A DNA stretch of 64,000 nucleotides. Source: Bacteroidota bacterium. GTDB taxonomy: Bacteria > Bacteroidota > Ignavibacteria > Kapaibacteriales > HRBIN21. The stretch's first letter is position 1. Every line of letters starts with the position of its first letter. Positions 1 through 8,820 of the stretch are shown piece by piece. The stretch lies in the NCBI GenBank assembly GCA_030550275.1, contig JAUQPR010000012.1, positions 1-64,000 of the forward strand. Direction: 5' to 3'. The notes under the pieces are model-generated. The model made no database searches. It had not been told where the DNA came from and saw only the letters and a program-made list of their open reading frames with translations. The translations under genes were made by a program, and so were the position numbers.

Positions 1-1276
1 GAGCGAGCATCTGGGCGTGGGCGCGGCGCACGGCATCGGCAAAGGTGATGAGCGCCAGCTTCTGCCGCGGGTTGAAGAGGCTTCCAAACTTTTGTAAGTC
101 ATCTGGGAAATACGGTGTTATCCAAATATTGCGAGGATCGTAAGTCAGCGGCTCATCCGGCACCGGATCCATGCCCCAATCCTGGGCGAGGCGATGCCTC
201 GCCCTTACAAGGGCGGCTTCGGCGGCGCGGTAGGCGGCGAGGTCGTGTTCGGTCGGCAGGCGGTAGGTCTTGCCTGGGCGGTTTGGGTGGTGGAGCACCA
301 CGGCCATCAGGCGCTGCCCCGATTTGCCCTCGCGGAAGAGGCGGCGGGTTGTCTCATCGTCTATTGTTCCGCCACAGAGCGGGCAGCGCACGTGGGCGCG
401 CGAGACGGTGCCCTCTTCGGGGTTGAAGTCTATGGGCTCTCCATTTGCTCCGAGGATTTCGACGTCCACGCGCCGTGCTCCCCGGTTCGGGATGAGCTTG
501 AGGGCGATTTTGCGATTTTCTCTCTTGGCCAGCCAGGTCTGGCGCATGAGAGGGATTTCGGCGCCGCAGGCGGGGTTCTGGCAGGGCAGTGTCCGCGCCC
601 AGATGTAGCCCACGGGGATGGAGCCGTCAGCATCCTTCGGGTAGAACTGCTCCAACTCCTTGCGCGCCTCCTCCAGGACCCAGGCTCCCCAAGCGGAGAC
701 CGCTTGGAGCAGAGGGCTCTGGGTGCGCTTGACTGCCACGTCGAGCAGTCGTTGGTCGGTCTGCGGCTGCTCTTGCGAGACAGGCGGGAGCGGTACAGTT
801 TTGACCTGGTCCGGTCGCCCAAACCTCTGCGGGAATTCCAGGACAGCTTTGAGGATAAGGACAGCCACTGGGTTGTAGTCGAGCGCGTAGGTTTCGCAAC
901 CTAAGCGCAGCGCTTCAAGGGGGATAGAGCCACCGCCGGCAAAACAGTCCAGCACGCGCGGGGCGCGGCCGCCGAAGGCCTCGCGGATGAGCTGGCGGGC
1001 TTTTTCGATCTGCGGGGCGTTGCCGTTTGAGACCACCTCCCACGGCGCAATGTCGCGCACAAGCGCCAGCAGCTCCTCACGGCGCCTTGGGTCATCGGGT
1101 AGCAGCGCAGCAAGCGCCGTTGTCCGCGAAGCTGCCAGCGGACGCCGCGCCCACCAGATATGAAGCGTGGAGATGTGCCCGTGGCGGATGTTCTTCTCGC
1201 GCACGGACTCTTCAGAGACCTTGCGCAGGGGAAAATCGGCTTCGATGAGACGGACTGTCATATCCTGTTTGTTCAT
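1..1276 (-). CDS. DUF1156 (COG1743) adenine-specific DNA methylase, 3' part beyond window
   Basis: N-terminal 425 codons of a SAM-dependent DNA methylase with a Zn ribbon, family COG1743/DUF1156, usually around 900-1000 aa, so about half is missing past the left edge. Seen: the N-terminal motif [13 protein letters not shown] (about residues 39-51), SAM motif [15 protein letters not shown] (about 109-122), the [11 protein letters not shown] stretch (about 135) and two cysteine pairs, CQNPACG (about 233) and CPLCGG (about 298), forming the ribbon. The catalytic NPPY/DPPY motif is not in view. ATG at 1274-1276 overlaps the stop of the upstream PD-(D/E)XK-like gene as ATGA. Proteins of this family occur in phage-defence operons with SNF2/DUF3883 helicases, as here. 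Role as a protective or signalling methylase is inferred from family and context. Confidence 0.88.
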   Translation of the reverse strand, partial: MNKQDMTVRLIEADFPLRKVSEESVREKNIRHGHISTLHIWWARRPLAASRTTALAALLPDDPRRREELLALVRDIAPWEVVSNGNAPQIEKARQLIREAFGGRAPRVLDCFAGGGSIPLEALRLGCETYALDYNPVAVLILKAVLEFPQRFGRPDQVKTVPLPPVSQEQPQTDQRLLDVAVKRTQSPLLQAVSAWGAWVLEEARKELEQFYPKDADGSIPVGYIWARTLPCQNPACGAEIPLMRQTWLAKRENRKIALKLIPNRGARRVDVEILGANGEPIDFNPEEGTVSRAHVRCPLCGGTIDDETTRRLFREGKSGQRLMAVVLHHPNRPGKTYRLPTEHDLAAYRAAEAALVRARHRLAQDWGMDPVPDEPLTYDPRNIWITPYFPDDLQKFGSLFNPRQKLALITFADAVRRAHAQMLA

Positions 1277-1686
1277 CTCTCTAAAGCCTCCACAAGGGAC
1301 ACAGGTTTTGAGGGAAGAAACCCGCTTGCGTTCGGGGACAGGTGCCACACCTCTGCATCCCGGACAAAGATAACGTGCAAGCCCAAGCGTTGAATACCAG
1401 GCAGGATATTTCTCACAAGGTTCTGATACCTTCGGCTGTATGGCAAAGCAATGCCACAAACAGCCTGACCATCATAACGGGCGAGGATTTGATAAAGTGC
1501 AACCCCTATTGCCAAGTCAGGCGCTTTTACGTCGCCTTTCGCCTCAATGAACAACAGCCGACAGGAATTGGGCAATTGCGCTTCTATATCGGGACCGTGT
1601 TCCCGACCATAGCGCACCTGTAGGCTCAGGACTCCTTCGCACTTCAGCCGTTCGACAACCTTTGTTACCACTTCACGCTCACGCAT
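1273..1686 (-). CDS. small PD-(D/E)XK nuclease-like protein (137 aa)
   Basis: I do not recognise a named family. The protein shows the spacing of a restriction-endonuclease-like core: Pro32-Asp33 in [10 protein letters not shown], then Glu48-Ala49-Lys50 in LLFIEAKGD, with an upstream helix carrying Glu12. The C-terminal half has alternating beta-strand-like segments ([14 protein letters not shown]). The chosen ATG (1684-1686) overlaps the stop of the nucleotidyltransferase by 8 nt, and the gene's own stop overlaps the methylase start. A longer same-frame reading back to 1938 only antisense-shadows neighbours. Inferred role: nuclease or nuclease-derived subunit of the defence operon. Motif assignment is by eye and needs structure prediction. 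Confidence 0.7.
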   Translation of the reverse strand: MREREVVTKVVERLKCEGVLSLQVRYGREHGPDIEAQLPNSCRLLFIEAKGDVKAPDLAIGVALYQILARYDGQAVCGIALPYSRRYQNLVRNILPGIQRLGLHVIFVRDAEVWHLSPNASGFLPSKPVSLVEALER

Positions 1687-1948
1687 TGTTAGCTCTTTCG
1701 AGAAACTCGCCAATCGAAACGCCCTCACAACGTATGTCGATGAACAAATCGGTAATCTCAGCACCGGGCTTGACATCGCCCTTGAGAACGAGAAGTACAT
1801 CAATGTCCGAATCTTCGGTGAAATCGCCTCGTGCGTATGAGCCGTAGAGATAGACTCCCTCCGGTCGCTCGCCGTAGACCTCAACAAGTGCTCCTTTGAG
1901 TTCCTCCAGTGCCAGGCGCACGGATTGGGGAATCTCATGTGCCTTCAT
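1679..1948 (-). CDS. minimal nucleotidyltransferase (MNT-like), 89 aa
   Basis: DNA polymerase beta-superfamily nucleotidyltransferase domain: the signature GSYARGDFTEDSDIDVLLVL at about residues 36-55 gives the Gly-Ser and Asp-x-Asp metal ligands. The protein is very short. After the core only about 30 residues follow, so the usual C-terminal strand-helix region is compressed. MNT domains normally pair with a HEPN protein as a toxin-antitoxin module that adds AMP to HEPN. No HEPN gene is here; the following gene looks nuclease-like instead. The start is well supported: AAGGAGG lies 6 nt before the ATG. The first 14 nt overlap the helicase 3' end. Confidence 0.85.
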   Translation of the reverse strand: MKAHEIPQSVRLALEELKGALVEVYGERPEGVYLYGSYARGDFTEDSDIDVLLVLKGDVKPGAEITDLFIDIRCEGVSIGEFLERANNA

Positions 1949-4900
1949 CGCTTACCTCCTTCCAGTTTTTGACCACATAGCGCACGACCTCAACCACCTC
2001 TTCGGGCTGGAGCTTGGCAGCGGGATTTTGGATGATGCACAGCTGGGGTTGAGTGGCAGCGTTTTCGACGACGTAGAGCCAATATTCGTTGCCTAGACGC
2101 TGCGCCATGAGCCATTCGTTCGGGGTGAGCACGATGGCGCCGGTGGTGGCGCGGGCTTTGACCTCGATGTAGCGCACCTCGCCCAAAGGGCTGGTAGAGC
2201 GGATGTCGTAGCCGATATTCTCGGCGGAGACATCTTCGGGGTTGCGCCCATGCTCGCGCTCGTATTGCATTGCCACTTGCATGCCGATGGCTTCGATCTC
2301 GGCGTCAGAACGCATGCTCTGATCGGAGGTCGGCTGTGGGAGGACGCGCACCACGCCCAGTATCTTCGGCGTGGAGGGCAAGAGGCTGGTTTCGCGGCGG
2401 ATCTCCTCTTCCAGTGCCCGTTTGCGCATCTCCAGCTCCTCTTTCCGGCGCTGCTCGTTGAGGATCTCCACTTCGGGGAGATTCTCCCCCTTGGCACGCC
2501 GGGTCTCGTATTCGATGAGTTTGGCCTCTGACTCCAGAATCATCTGTTCCAGAGAACGCAGACCGTATTTGCGCTTGATGGCAGCCATCCGCTCACGCTC
2601 TTTCAACAATTCCGCGCGATAGGGCTCCAGAACGTGTTCGACGGCGTACGCGATGACGTCATTCTCCGGCACTTGGCTCTCAATCTCCTGTTGTTTGGCA
2701 TACGGCTTCAAGTCCCAGAGAACGGATGGGTTGATAAGCCTTACATCGCCGCCAACGGAGCGATAGAGGGCGAAGATTCGTTTCCCCGCTACTTGGTTTG
2801 TGCCATCGCGGACTTCGCCCTCCAGGAAGAGGAGCCAGCCATCCAGCCGTCCGTCGGGGTCGACGAAGACCGCCCCGCGACGCACATCATCAGCGCATTC
2901 TGTGAGCAACCGCTCGATCACAGCTTCCAGCAAGGGATGTCCGGGTGCAACGAAGACTGCATCCTGGCGGCGGGCCGTCGCTTTGTCGAAAGCCAGTTTG
3001 CCGTACTCCCGGAAGACCTCGCCGAAGCGATGCCGAAAGTCCTGCGGGACATTGCGAATTTCATAGGGCACGTTGGGCACGCGCCACAGTCCATCGCGGC
3101 GGCGTTCGAGGGGAATGTTCAGGAACTCGCAAGCGCGTTGAAAGAAGCGCTCAATGTATTCGGGTACGAGGCGATGTTCCCGGGCGCGCCGATCTTCGCC
3201 TAGCACACGTTGCAGGTCAATATGCCGCGTGGCTAAGCCTTCCAACACCGCTTCGCGCGCCTTGCGTACCGCCTCTTCGTCGGACATTGCCTCTATCTCG
3301 GCGACGATGTCGTCAAGGGTGCGCCGATTGGCGATGGCTTCGACGATCAGCTCTTTGAGGCTGCGACCAGGGATCACTTCGCCGATGATATCGAAGACAC
3401 GGTCGCTCCCCAACGCGTTCTGAATCCGCTCAAGCTTGCGGAAGAGCGCCTCCAGCACTTTGCCTTCGCGGGTGTCGGCAGCGACAAGGTTGTAGATGTG
3501 CACTTCTTTTTGCTGGCCGTAGCGATGGATGCGCCCCATGCGCTGTTCTAAGCGGTTGGGATTCCAAGGGATGTCGTAGTTGACCATGAGGGAGCAGAAC
3601 TGCAGATTGATCCCCTCACCGCCCGCCTCGGTAGAGACCATGACCTGTGCCCGCTCCCGGAACTCGTGCTCGGCGCGGATACGGGCATCCAGATTCATAC
3701 CACCGTGCATGGTCACTACGGAATAACCCCAGTCCTTGAGTTTTTCCGCCAGATACTCCAGAGTCTCCCGCGACTCGGTGAAAATCAGAAGTTTCTCCCG
3801 CGTTTGCTGGAGTTGTTCGTCCTCCATCACCTTCCGCAGCTCAGTGAGCTTGGTCTCGACCTCGTGCCGCTCCGCTTCGCGAGCTAAGCGTATGAGTTCG
3901 GCAAGGGTGTTGATTTCGGTTTGCAATTCTTCGCGGGTTTCAGCTGCGGTGAGGCGCTCAACGAGCTCCTCCTCGCGCTTGAGGCGTTCGGCTTCGGGGG
4001 CGTCTTCCAGCTCCTCTTCGTCCACCGTGCCGCGTTCGGCAAGCCACTTGCCCAGCTTGAGCAGCTCTTCCAAACGCTCCTTACGGCGTTCGAGCGAGCG
4101 GCGCACAGCTCGAAGGCTAGAGGCCAATCGCCGCTGCAAAATCAAGAGGGCAAAGGCAACGTTCCGCTTCTCGGCTGCCAGGGCTTTGTTGTAGGACTTT
4201 TCCACATACTCGGTCACGGCGTTATAGAGCCGCTTTTCATCGTCGCTCAGCCGATAGGTCTTTGTAAAAACCCGACGCGGTGGGAAGAGCGGTCGTCCCT
4301 CGAAGTCCTTCAAATCTTCCTTCAAGCGACGCAGGAAGAGCGGATTGTCGGCGTTCTTCACCGATTCATTGAGCAGGTCGCTATTGGCGAAGAATCCGGG
4401 TTGGAGCAAGTCAAGAAATAGGCGGAAGTTCTCCGGGTCGCCGCGGTGGGGGGTGGCCGTCAGAAAGAGCAAAAAGTTGCTCGTGCGCGAGAGGAGCTCG
4501 CCTAAGCGATACCGTTCGGTCCTGGTCGTTTTTTCGCCATATCGGTAGGCGGCCATCTTGTGGGCTTCATCTACGACCACCAGGTCCCAATGCACTTCGC
4601 TGAGGGTCGCCATCACATCGTCCTGCTTAGCGAAGTCCATCGAAGTGATCACCTGTGGCTGTTCTTGCCAGACGTTGCGCCCCCAGGTGGCGTTGATGAC
4701 GCTGCGGTCAACCACGGTGAAGGTTTCACCAAAGCGTTCTTTCATCTCCCGCAGCCACTGGTCCTTCAGATGGCCTGGCACCACGATGAGCGTTCGTCGC
4801 ACGAGACCCCGGTACTTCAGTTCCTTGAGCAGCAAGCCGGTCATGATGGTCTTGCCGGCGCCGGGGTCGTCGGCGAGCAGGAAGCGGATGCGCGGATTGC

Positions 4901-5237
4901 GCAGGATATAGTGGTAAACCGCTTCAATCTGGTGCGGCAGAGGATCTACTTGCGCAACGCTTACCGCAAAAAGCGGATCAAACTGATAGGCATAGCGGAT
5001 GCGTTGCGCCTCCATGACCAGGAAGAAAGCTTCACCCCGTCCGCCAAAATCCCGGACAGCCTCGTCGACTACGCGCACACGCTCTAAGTCAGTCGCACTT
5101 AGGATACGCTCATAGACTTGCGAGCTCTTGATGCCCACCGCTTCGATCCTTACCCGCGTACCCAGATGCTCCACAGCAAGGATGCGCACGGGCTCGGGCC
5201 AGTAATCACCTTTCAGAAGAGCACCACGCTGGAGCAT
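1935..5237 (-). CDS. SNF2-family DEAH helicase with C-terminal DUF3883 domain (1100 aa)
   Basis: Superfamily 2 ATPase/translocase. Walker A is LADDPGAGKT (121-130), the Asp-Asp-Pro variant typical of the defence-associated branch rather than the chromatin-remodeller DEMGLGKT. Motif II is VVDEAHK (about 220), motif III LTATPHRG (about 260), and motif VI RLEQRMGRIHRYGQ (about 590). A charged coiled-coil-like insert lies between the two RecA lobes. The last 100 residues (about 1000-1090) match DUF3883, with GYDI and a YIEVKA strand that resembles a degenerate nuclease core. The gene is the long promoter-proximal member of the overlapping operon with MNT, PD-(D/E)XK and COG1743 methylase genes. 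Similar helicase-methylase pairs are known in DISARM-like and COG1743 defence islands. Exact system membership cannot be decided from this window. Confidence 0.92.
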   Translation of the reverse strand: MLQRGALLKGDYWPEPVRILAVEHLGTRVRIEAVGIKSSQVYERILSATDLERVRVVDEAVRDFGGRGEAFFLVMEAQRIRYAYQFDPLFAVSVAQVDPLPHQIEAVYHYILRNPRIRFLLADDPGAGKTIMTGLLLKELKYRGLVRRTLIVVPGHLKDQWLREMKERFGETFTVVDRSVINATWGRNVWQEQPQVITSMDFAKQDDVMATLSEVHWDLVVVDEAHKMAAYRYGEKTTRTERYRLGELLSRTSNFLLFLTATPHRGDPENFRLFLDLLQPGFFANSDLLNESVKNADNPLFLRRLKEDLKDFEGRPLFPPRRVFTKTYRLSDDEKRLYNAVTEYVEKSYNKALAAEKRNVAFALLILQRRLASSLRAVRRSLERRKERLEELLKLGKWLAERGTVDEEELEDAPEAERLKREEELVERLTAAETREELQTEINTLAELIRLAREAERHEVETKLTELRKVMEDEQLQQTREKLLIFTESRETLEYLAEKLKDWGYSVVTMHGGMNLDARIRAEHEFRERAQVMVSTEAGGEGINLQFCSLMVNYDIPWNPNRLEQRMGRIHRYGQQKEVHIYNLVAADTREGKVLEALFRKLERIQNALGSDRVFDIIGEVIPGRSLKELIVEAIANRRTLDDIVAEIEAMSDEEAVRKAREAVLEGLATRHIDLQRVLGEDRRAREHRLVPEYIERFFQRACEFLNIPLERRRDGLWRVPNVPYEIRNVPQDFRHRFGEVFREYGKLAFDKATARRQDAVFVAPGHPLLEAVIERLLTECADDVRRGAVFVDPDGRLDGWLLFLEGEVRDGTNQVAGKRIFALYRSVGGDVRLINPSVLWDLKPYAKQQEIESQVPENDVIAYAVEHVLEPYRAELLKERERMAAIKRKYGLRSLEQMILESEAKLIEYETRRAKGENLPEVEILNEQRRKEELEMRKRALEEEIRRETSLLPSTPKILGVVRVLPQPTSDQSMRSDAEIEAIGMQVAMQYEREHGRNPEDVSAENIGYDIRSTSPLGEVRYIEVKARATTGAIVLTPNEWLMAQRLGNEYWLYVVENAATQPQLCIIQNPAAKLQPEEVVEVVRYVVKNWKEVSDEGT

Positions 5238-5249
5238 ACACTCACCCCT

Positions 5250-5471
5250 CTACCATACGGACGGCACCACGTCCACCTCGAACGAGGTGTGTTCGGCTTT
5301 GCCAGCCCAGATGAGCTGCGGGTCCAGGTGGGGGTCGTAGGAGTAGTGCGTGGTCTGCCGCTCGCGGACTTCGTACGTGGGCGCAATACCGGCGGGCGGA
5401 TTGTTCTTGCGGTGTGCGGCGGTGTGGCGGTAGTCGTGGTACTGTTCGGAGCTACGTTGCTTCTTCGGCAT
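5250..5471 (-). pseudogene. truncated N-terminus of a type III-like Mod DNA methyltransferase
   Basis: A 73-codon reading frame starting MPKKQRSSEQ. Its C-terminal half carries YDPHLDPQLIWAGKAEHTSF (about residues 45-64), a sequence I recognise as the conserved N-terminal signature of large site-specific DNA methyltransferases of Mod type. In intact proteins it is followed by a V-LH-HE segment and several hundred residues of methylase. Here the reading ends at SFEVDVVPSVW-stop, 12 nt before the helicase ATG. The likely history is deletion of a Mod gene body so that its promoter and first codons now lead the helicase operon. It may still be translated as a leader peptide. Recognition is from memory of the family, not from a search. 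Confidence 0.65.
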
Positions 5472-5554
5472 CGCTGCTGCTCCTTCGGGTTGTGGTGCAT
5501 TACTTTGCTCGAGCTCGGCACCGCAGCTGCGGCATGGAGTAGCGGCACCGCACG

Positions 5555-5562
5555 CAAATTTA
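5555..5562 (-). promoter_or_regulatory. TAnnTTTG -7 promoter box for the defence operon
   Basis: TAAATTTG read on the minus strand, about 85 nt upstream of the Mod-remnant ATG. It matches the Bacteroidota-type -7 consensus. No clear -33 TTG is visible. The rest of the 5472-5682 gap holds no supportable gene. Confidence 0.5.
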
Positions 5563-5682
5563 TGCCGGCTGCCCTTACGGCAGCAGCTACGGACGCACGG
5601 ATGGTATCTGCTCGTCTTGAGGCTTCCGAAGGCTGCCAGCGCAGCCGGGGCAAATGGGCATGTGCAATGGCATCGAGCGGCA

Positions 5683-6078
5683 ATGGAGTTCATTGTGCTG
5701 CTGCACGGGCACAATCGCTGGCTTGTGGCGTTGGTGTGGGCAGTGCTTGCTGTGCAATTGGTGGTGGGAGCGGTGCGGAGCATGCCGCGGCGGTGGGCAC
5801 GGCTGACGTTGCTGGGGCTGCTTGCGTTGTTTGCGCTGCAACTGCTGCTGGGGATTGCGCTGTTCGTCTGGCGCTGGGAGGGATTGGCACAGGTGCCGCA
5901 CTACCGCTGGGAGCACGTCGTGACGATGCTTGCGGCGCTGTTGCTGCTGCATCTGCCGCTGCGGTGGAAGCGGCTTGAGGAGGCGTTGTGGTGGCGCCGC
6001 ACGCTGTGGGTAGTGCTCGCTGTGGGTGTGTTGGTCTTTCTCGGTGTTGCGCGCTTGCCGAAGGGGTGGTTGGGCTGA
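5683..6078 (+). CDS. four-helix membrane protein, HGHNRW type (131 aa)
   Basis: Conserved-hypothetical integral membrane protein. It starts MEFIVLLHGHNRWLVALVW, and the early HxHNRW motif resembles small cytochrome-b-like membrane proteins common in Bacteroidota, where it usually reads LLHSxLRW. About four hydrophobic helices span residues 8-25, 35-55, 70-90 and 100-120, with an Arg/Lys-rich loop before the last. The chosen ATG begins at this motif. A longer reading to 5617 would run into non-hydrophobic upstream sequence. Single gene, convergent with recR (1 nt between stops). Heme binding through the N-terminal histidines is possible but unproven. Confidence 0.75.
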   Translation: MEFIVLLHGHNRWLVALVWAVLAVQLVVGAVRSMPRRWARLTLLGLLALFALQLLLGIALFVWRWEGLAQVPHYRWEHVVTMLAALLLLHLPLRWKRLEEALWWRRTLWVVLAVGVLVFLGVARLPKGWLG

Positions 6079-6079
6079 G

Positions 6080-6679
6080 CTATTCGAGCGGATAGCGCCC
6101 GCTGAGTGCCCGCGACAGCGTGGCTTCGTCCATGTACTCCAGTGCGCTCCCCAAGGGAACGCCTTGGGCAATGCGGCTGACGCGCACCCCCAGCGGCTTG
6201 AGCACGCGCGCCAGGTAGTGCGCCGTCACGTCGCCTTCAACCGTTGGGCTCAAGGCGAGAATGACCTCCCGCACCTGTGGGGTGATACGGGCAAGCAGCT
6301 CCCGAATCCGCAGCTCCTCCGGTCCGATGCCTGCCAGCGGGTTGAGCACCCCGTGGAGCACGTGGTAGAGCCCACGGTATTCGCCCGTGCGCTCGATCGC
6401 CAGCACGTCGGTGGGGTCCTCCACCACGCAGATGAGCGAGCGGTCGCGCCGGTCTGAGGCGCAGATTGGGCATGGATCGCTCTCGGTAAAGGTGTAGCAC
6501 TGGGAGCAGTAGCGGATCTGCTGCTTGAGCGCCCGAAGGGTCTGCGCCAGCTCTTCGACGAACTCGTTGGGTTGCCGTAGCAGGAAGAAGGTCAGCCGCT
6601 GTGCGGTGCGCCGCCCAATGCCGGGGAGAGCCGAGAGCAGTTCGACCGCTTTCTCCAGCAGTTGCGAGGGGTAGGGCAT
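6080..6679 (-). CDS. recR: recombination mediator RecR
   Basis: RecR acts with RecF/RecO to load RecA on SSB-coated gapped DNA. The 199 aa length is standard. Helix-hairpin-helix LPGIGRRTAQRLTFFLL lies near residues 18-34. The zinc finger CSQCYTF...CPIC spans about 58-74. A Toprim domain follows, starting with ICVVEDPTDVLAIERTGEYR. The start codon lies immediately after the ybaB stop with no gap, the usual ybaB-recR pair. dnaX, often upstream in other bacteria, is not present. Confidence 0.96.
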   Translation of the reverse strand: MPYPSQLLEKAVELLSALPGIGRRTAQRLTFFLLRQPNEFVEELAQTLRALKQQIRYCSQCYTFTESDPCPICASDRRDRSLICVVEDPTDVLAIERTGEYRGLYHVLHGVLNPLAGIGPEELRIRELLARITPQVREVILALSPTVEGDVTAHYLARVLKPLGVRVSRIAQGVPLGSALEYMDEATLSRALSGRYPLE

Positions 6680-6997
6680 CTACGGCGAGTCCGCCATTGC
6701 ACTCATCCACGGCGGAAGCAGTTCGCGCACCGGCTCAAGCTGCTCCTCCACGAGCTGGCGTGCCGCTTCGAGCGCACGGTTGACGGCGACGACGAGCAGG
6801 TCCTCCAACGCTTGGCGATCCTGCATTGCCTCTGGGGCAATGACGATGTGGCGGATGCTCATATCGCCGGCTGCGGTCACGCGCACCATACCGGCGGCGA
6901 CGTCAACGGTGACGGTCTTCTCGGCTGCTTCGCGCCGAAGTTGGCGGAGCTGGCGCTGCGCCCGCTCCCACTGTGCCAGGATCATTCCCGTTGCCAT
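6680..6997 (-). CDS. ybaB: YbaB/EbfC family nucleoid-associated protein
   Basis: Small DNA-binding nucleoid protein (105 aa), the first gene of the ybaB-recR operon. The N-terminal helix QWERAQRQLRQLRREAAEKTV is followed by the typical beta-hairpin (VTVDVAAGMVRVTAAGDMSIRHIVI) and C-terminal helix ALEDLLVVAVNRALEAARQL. ATG 6995-6997 has GAGG 8 nt upstream; an internal ATG at 6985 is possible. A TATATTTG promoter box sits 27 nt upstream. Confidence 0.9.
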   Translation of the reverse strand: MATGMILAQWERAQRQLRQLRREAAEKTVTVDVAAGMVRVTAAGDMSIRHIVIAPEAMQDRQALEDLLVVAVNRALEAARQLVEEQLEPVRELLPPWMSAMADSP

Positions 6998-7023
6998 GGT
7001 GCGCCTCTGCGGCTGTACCGGTG

Positions 7024-7031
7024 CAAATATA
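7024..7031 (-). promoter_or_regulatory. TAnnTTTG -7 promoter box for ybaB-recR
   Basis: TATATTTG on the minus strand. Predicted transcription start is about 7017-7020, giving a leader of about 20 nt before ybaB. Confidence 0.55.
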
Positions 7032-7064
7032 TCGGCTCACCGCCGAGGGCAGAGAGAACCCAGA

Positions 7065-7562
7065 TCAGTCCTCTTCGGCTTTGCGCCGTGCCAGCTCGCG
7101 GTCCAGCAGGTATATCCCCACCGGGCTTTCCCCGATTTGGCGCAGTTGCTCCACAATTGCGCGCGCCTGCGACTCCTCCTCCAGTTGCTCGTCGACGAAC
7201 CACTGCAGGAAGACCTGCGCGGGGTAGTCCTCCAGCTCAATCGCCTGGCGGTAGAGCCGGTGGATACGTCCGGTGATGTACTGCTCGTGCTCCAGGACCT
7301 TGGTGAAGAGCTCCAGGGGTGTCCCAAAGGCATGCGCTGGCTGCTGGAGCGCGCGCAGCTCCGGCTGCACTCCGCGGTCCAGCAGGAACTCGAAGAACTT
7401 GAGCGCGTGCCCCAGCTCCTCCTGCCATTGGATGCGCAACCAGTGGGCGCACCCCATCCACCCCTGGTGGGCGCAGTAGGACGCCATCGCCAGGTATAGG
7501 TAGGCGGATTCGAACTCGGCTTGCATCTGGGCTTGGAAGCCCTCGCGCAGTTGCTCGTGCAT
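7065..7562 (-). CDS. ftnA: non-heme ferritin
   Basis: Iron-storage ferritin of 165 aa, the usual bacterial FtnA length. Ferroxidase ligands are recognisable: Glu16 in AEFESAYLYLAMA, Glu49 and His52 in QEELGHALKF, Glu95 region in VLEHEQYIT, and the late FVDEQLEEESQ segment (about 126-136). Predicted four-helix bundle plus short C-terminal helix; it forms 24-mers that oxidise Fe(II). ATG 7560-7562 has GGAG about 9 nt upstream. Single gene between ybaB and the divergent prfB. I saw no Fur box or good -7 box in the 125 nt upstream. Confidence 0.93.
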   Translation of the reverse strand: MHEQLREGFQAQMQAEFESAYLYLAMASYCAHQGWMGCAHWLRIQWQEELGHALKFFEFLLDRGVQPELRALQQPAHAFGTPLELFTKVLEHEQYITGRIHRLYRQAIELEDYPAQVFLQWFVDEQLEEESQARAIVEQLRQIGESPVGIYLLDRELARRKAEED

Positions 7563-7653
7563 TGAGAGTCTCCGGCATGTTCACCTGTGGCAGAAACGTC
7601 GGAGCTGGCGCGATATTATGGAGCCCGCAGCCTACAACAACGGCGGGGCAGCG

Positions 7654-7661
7654 TAATTTTG
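7654..7661 (+). promoter_or_regulatory. TAnnTTTG -7 promoter box for prfB
   Basis: TAATTTTG on the plus strand, 27 nt before the true prfB ATG at 7689. This placement supports the short first reading frame. Confidence 0.55.
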
Positions 7662-7688
7662 CGCGCGGCAACAGCAGATGGAGCCCCC

Positions 7689-8817
<1,129 letters not shown>

Positions 8818-8820
8818 GGC

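Noticed and set aside
5472-5783. Extension of the Mod-remnant frame to 177 codons
   Set aside because: The extra N-terminal part is Cys/Ser/Thr-rich and unlike Mod; the promoter box at 5555 lies inside it.
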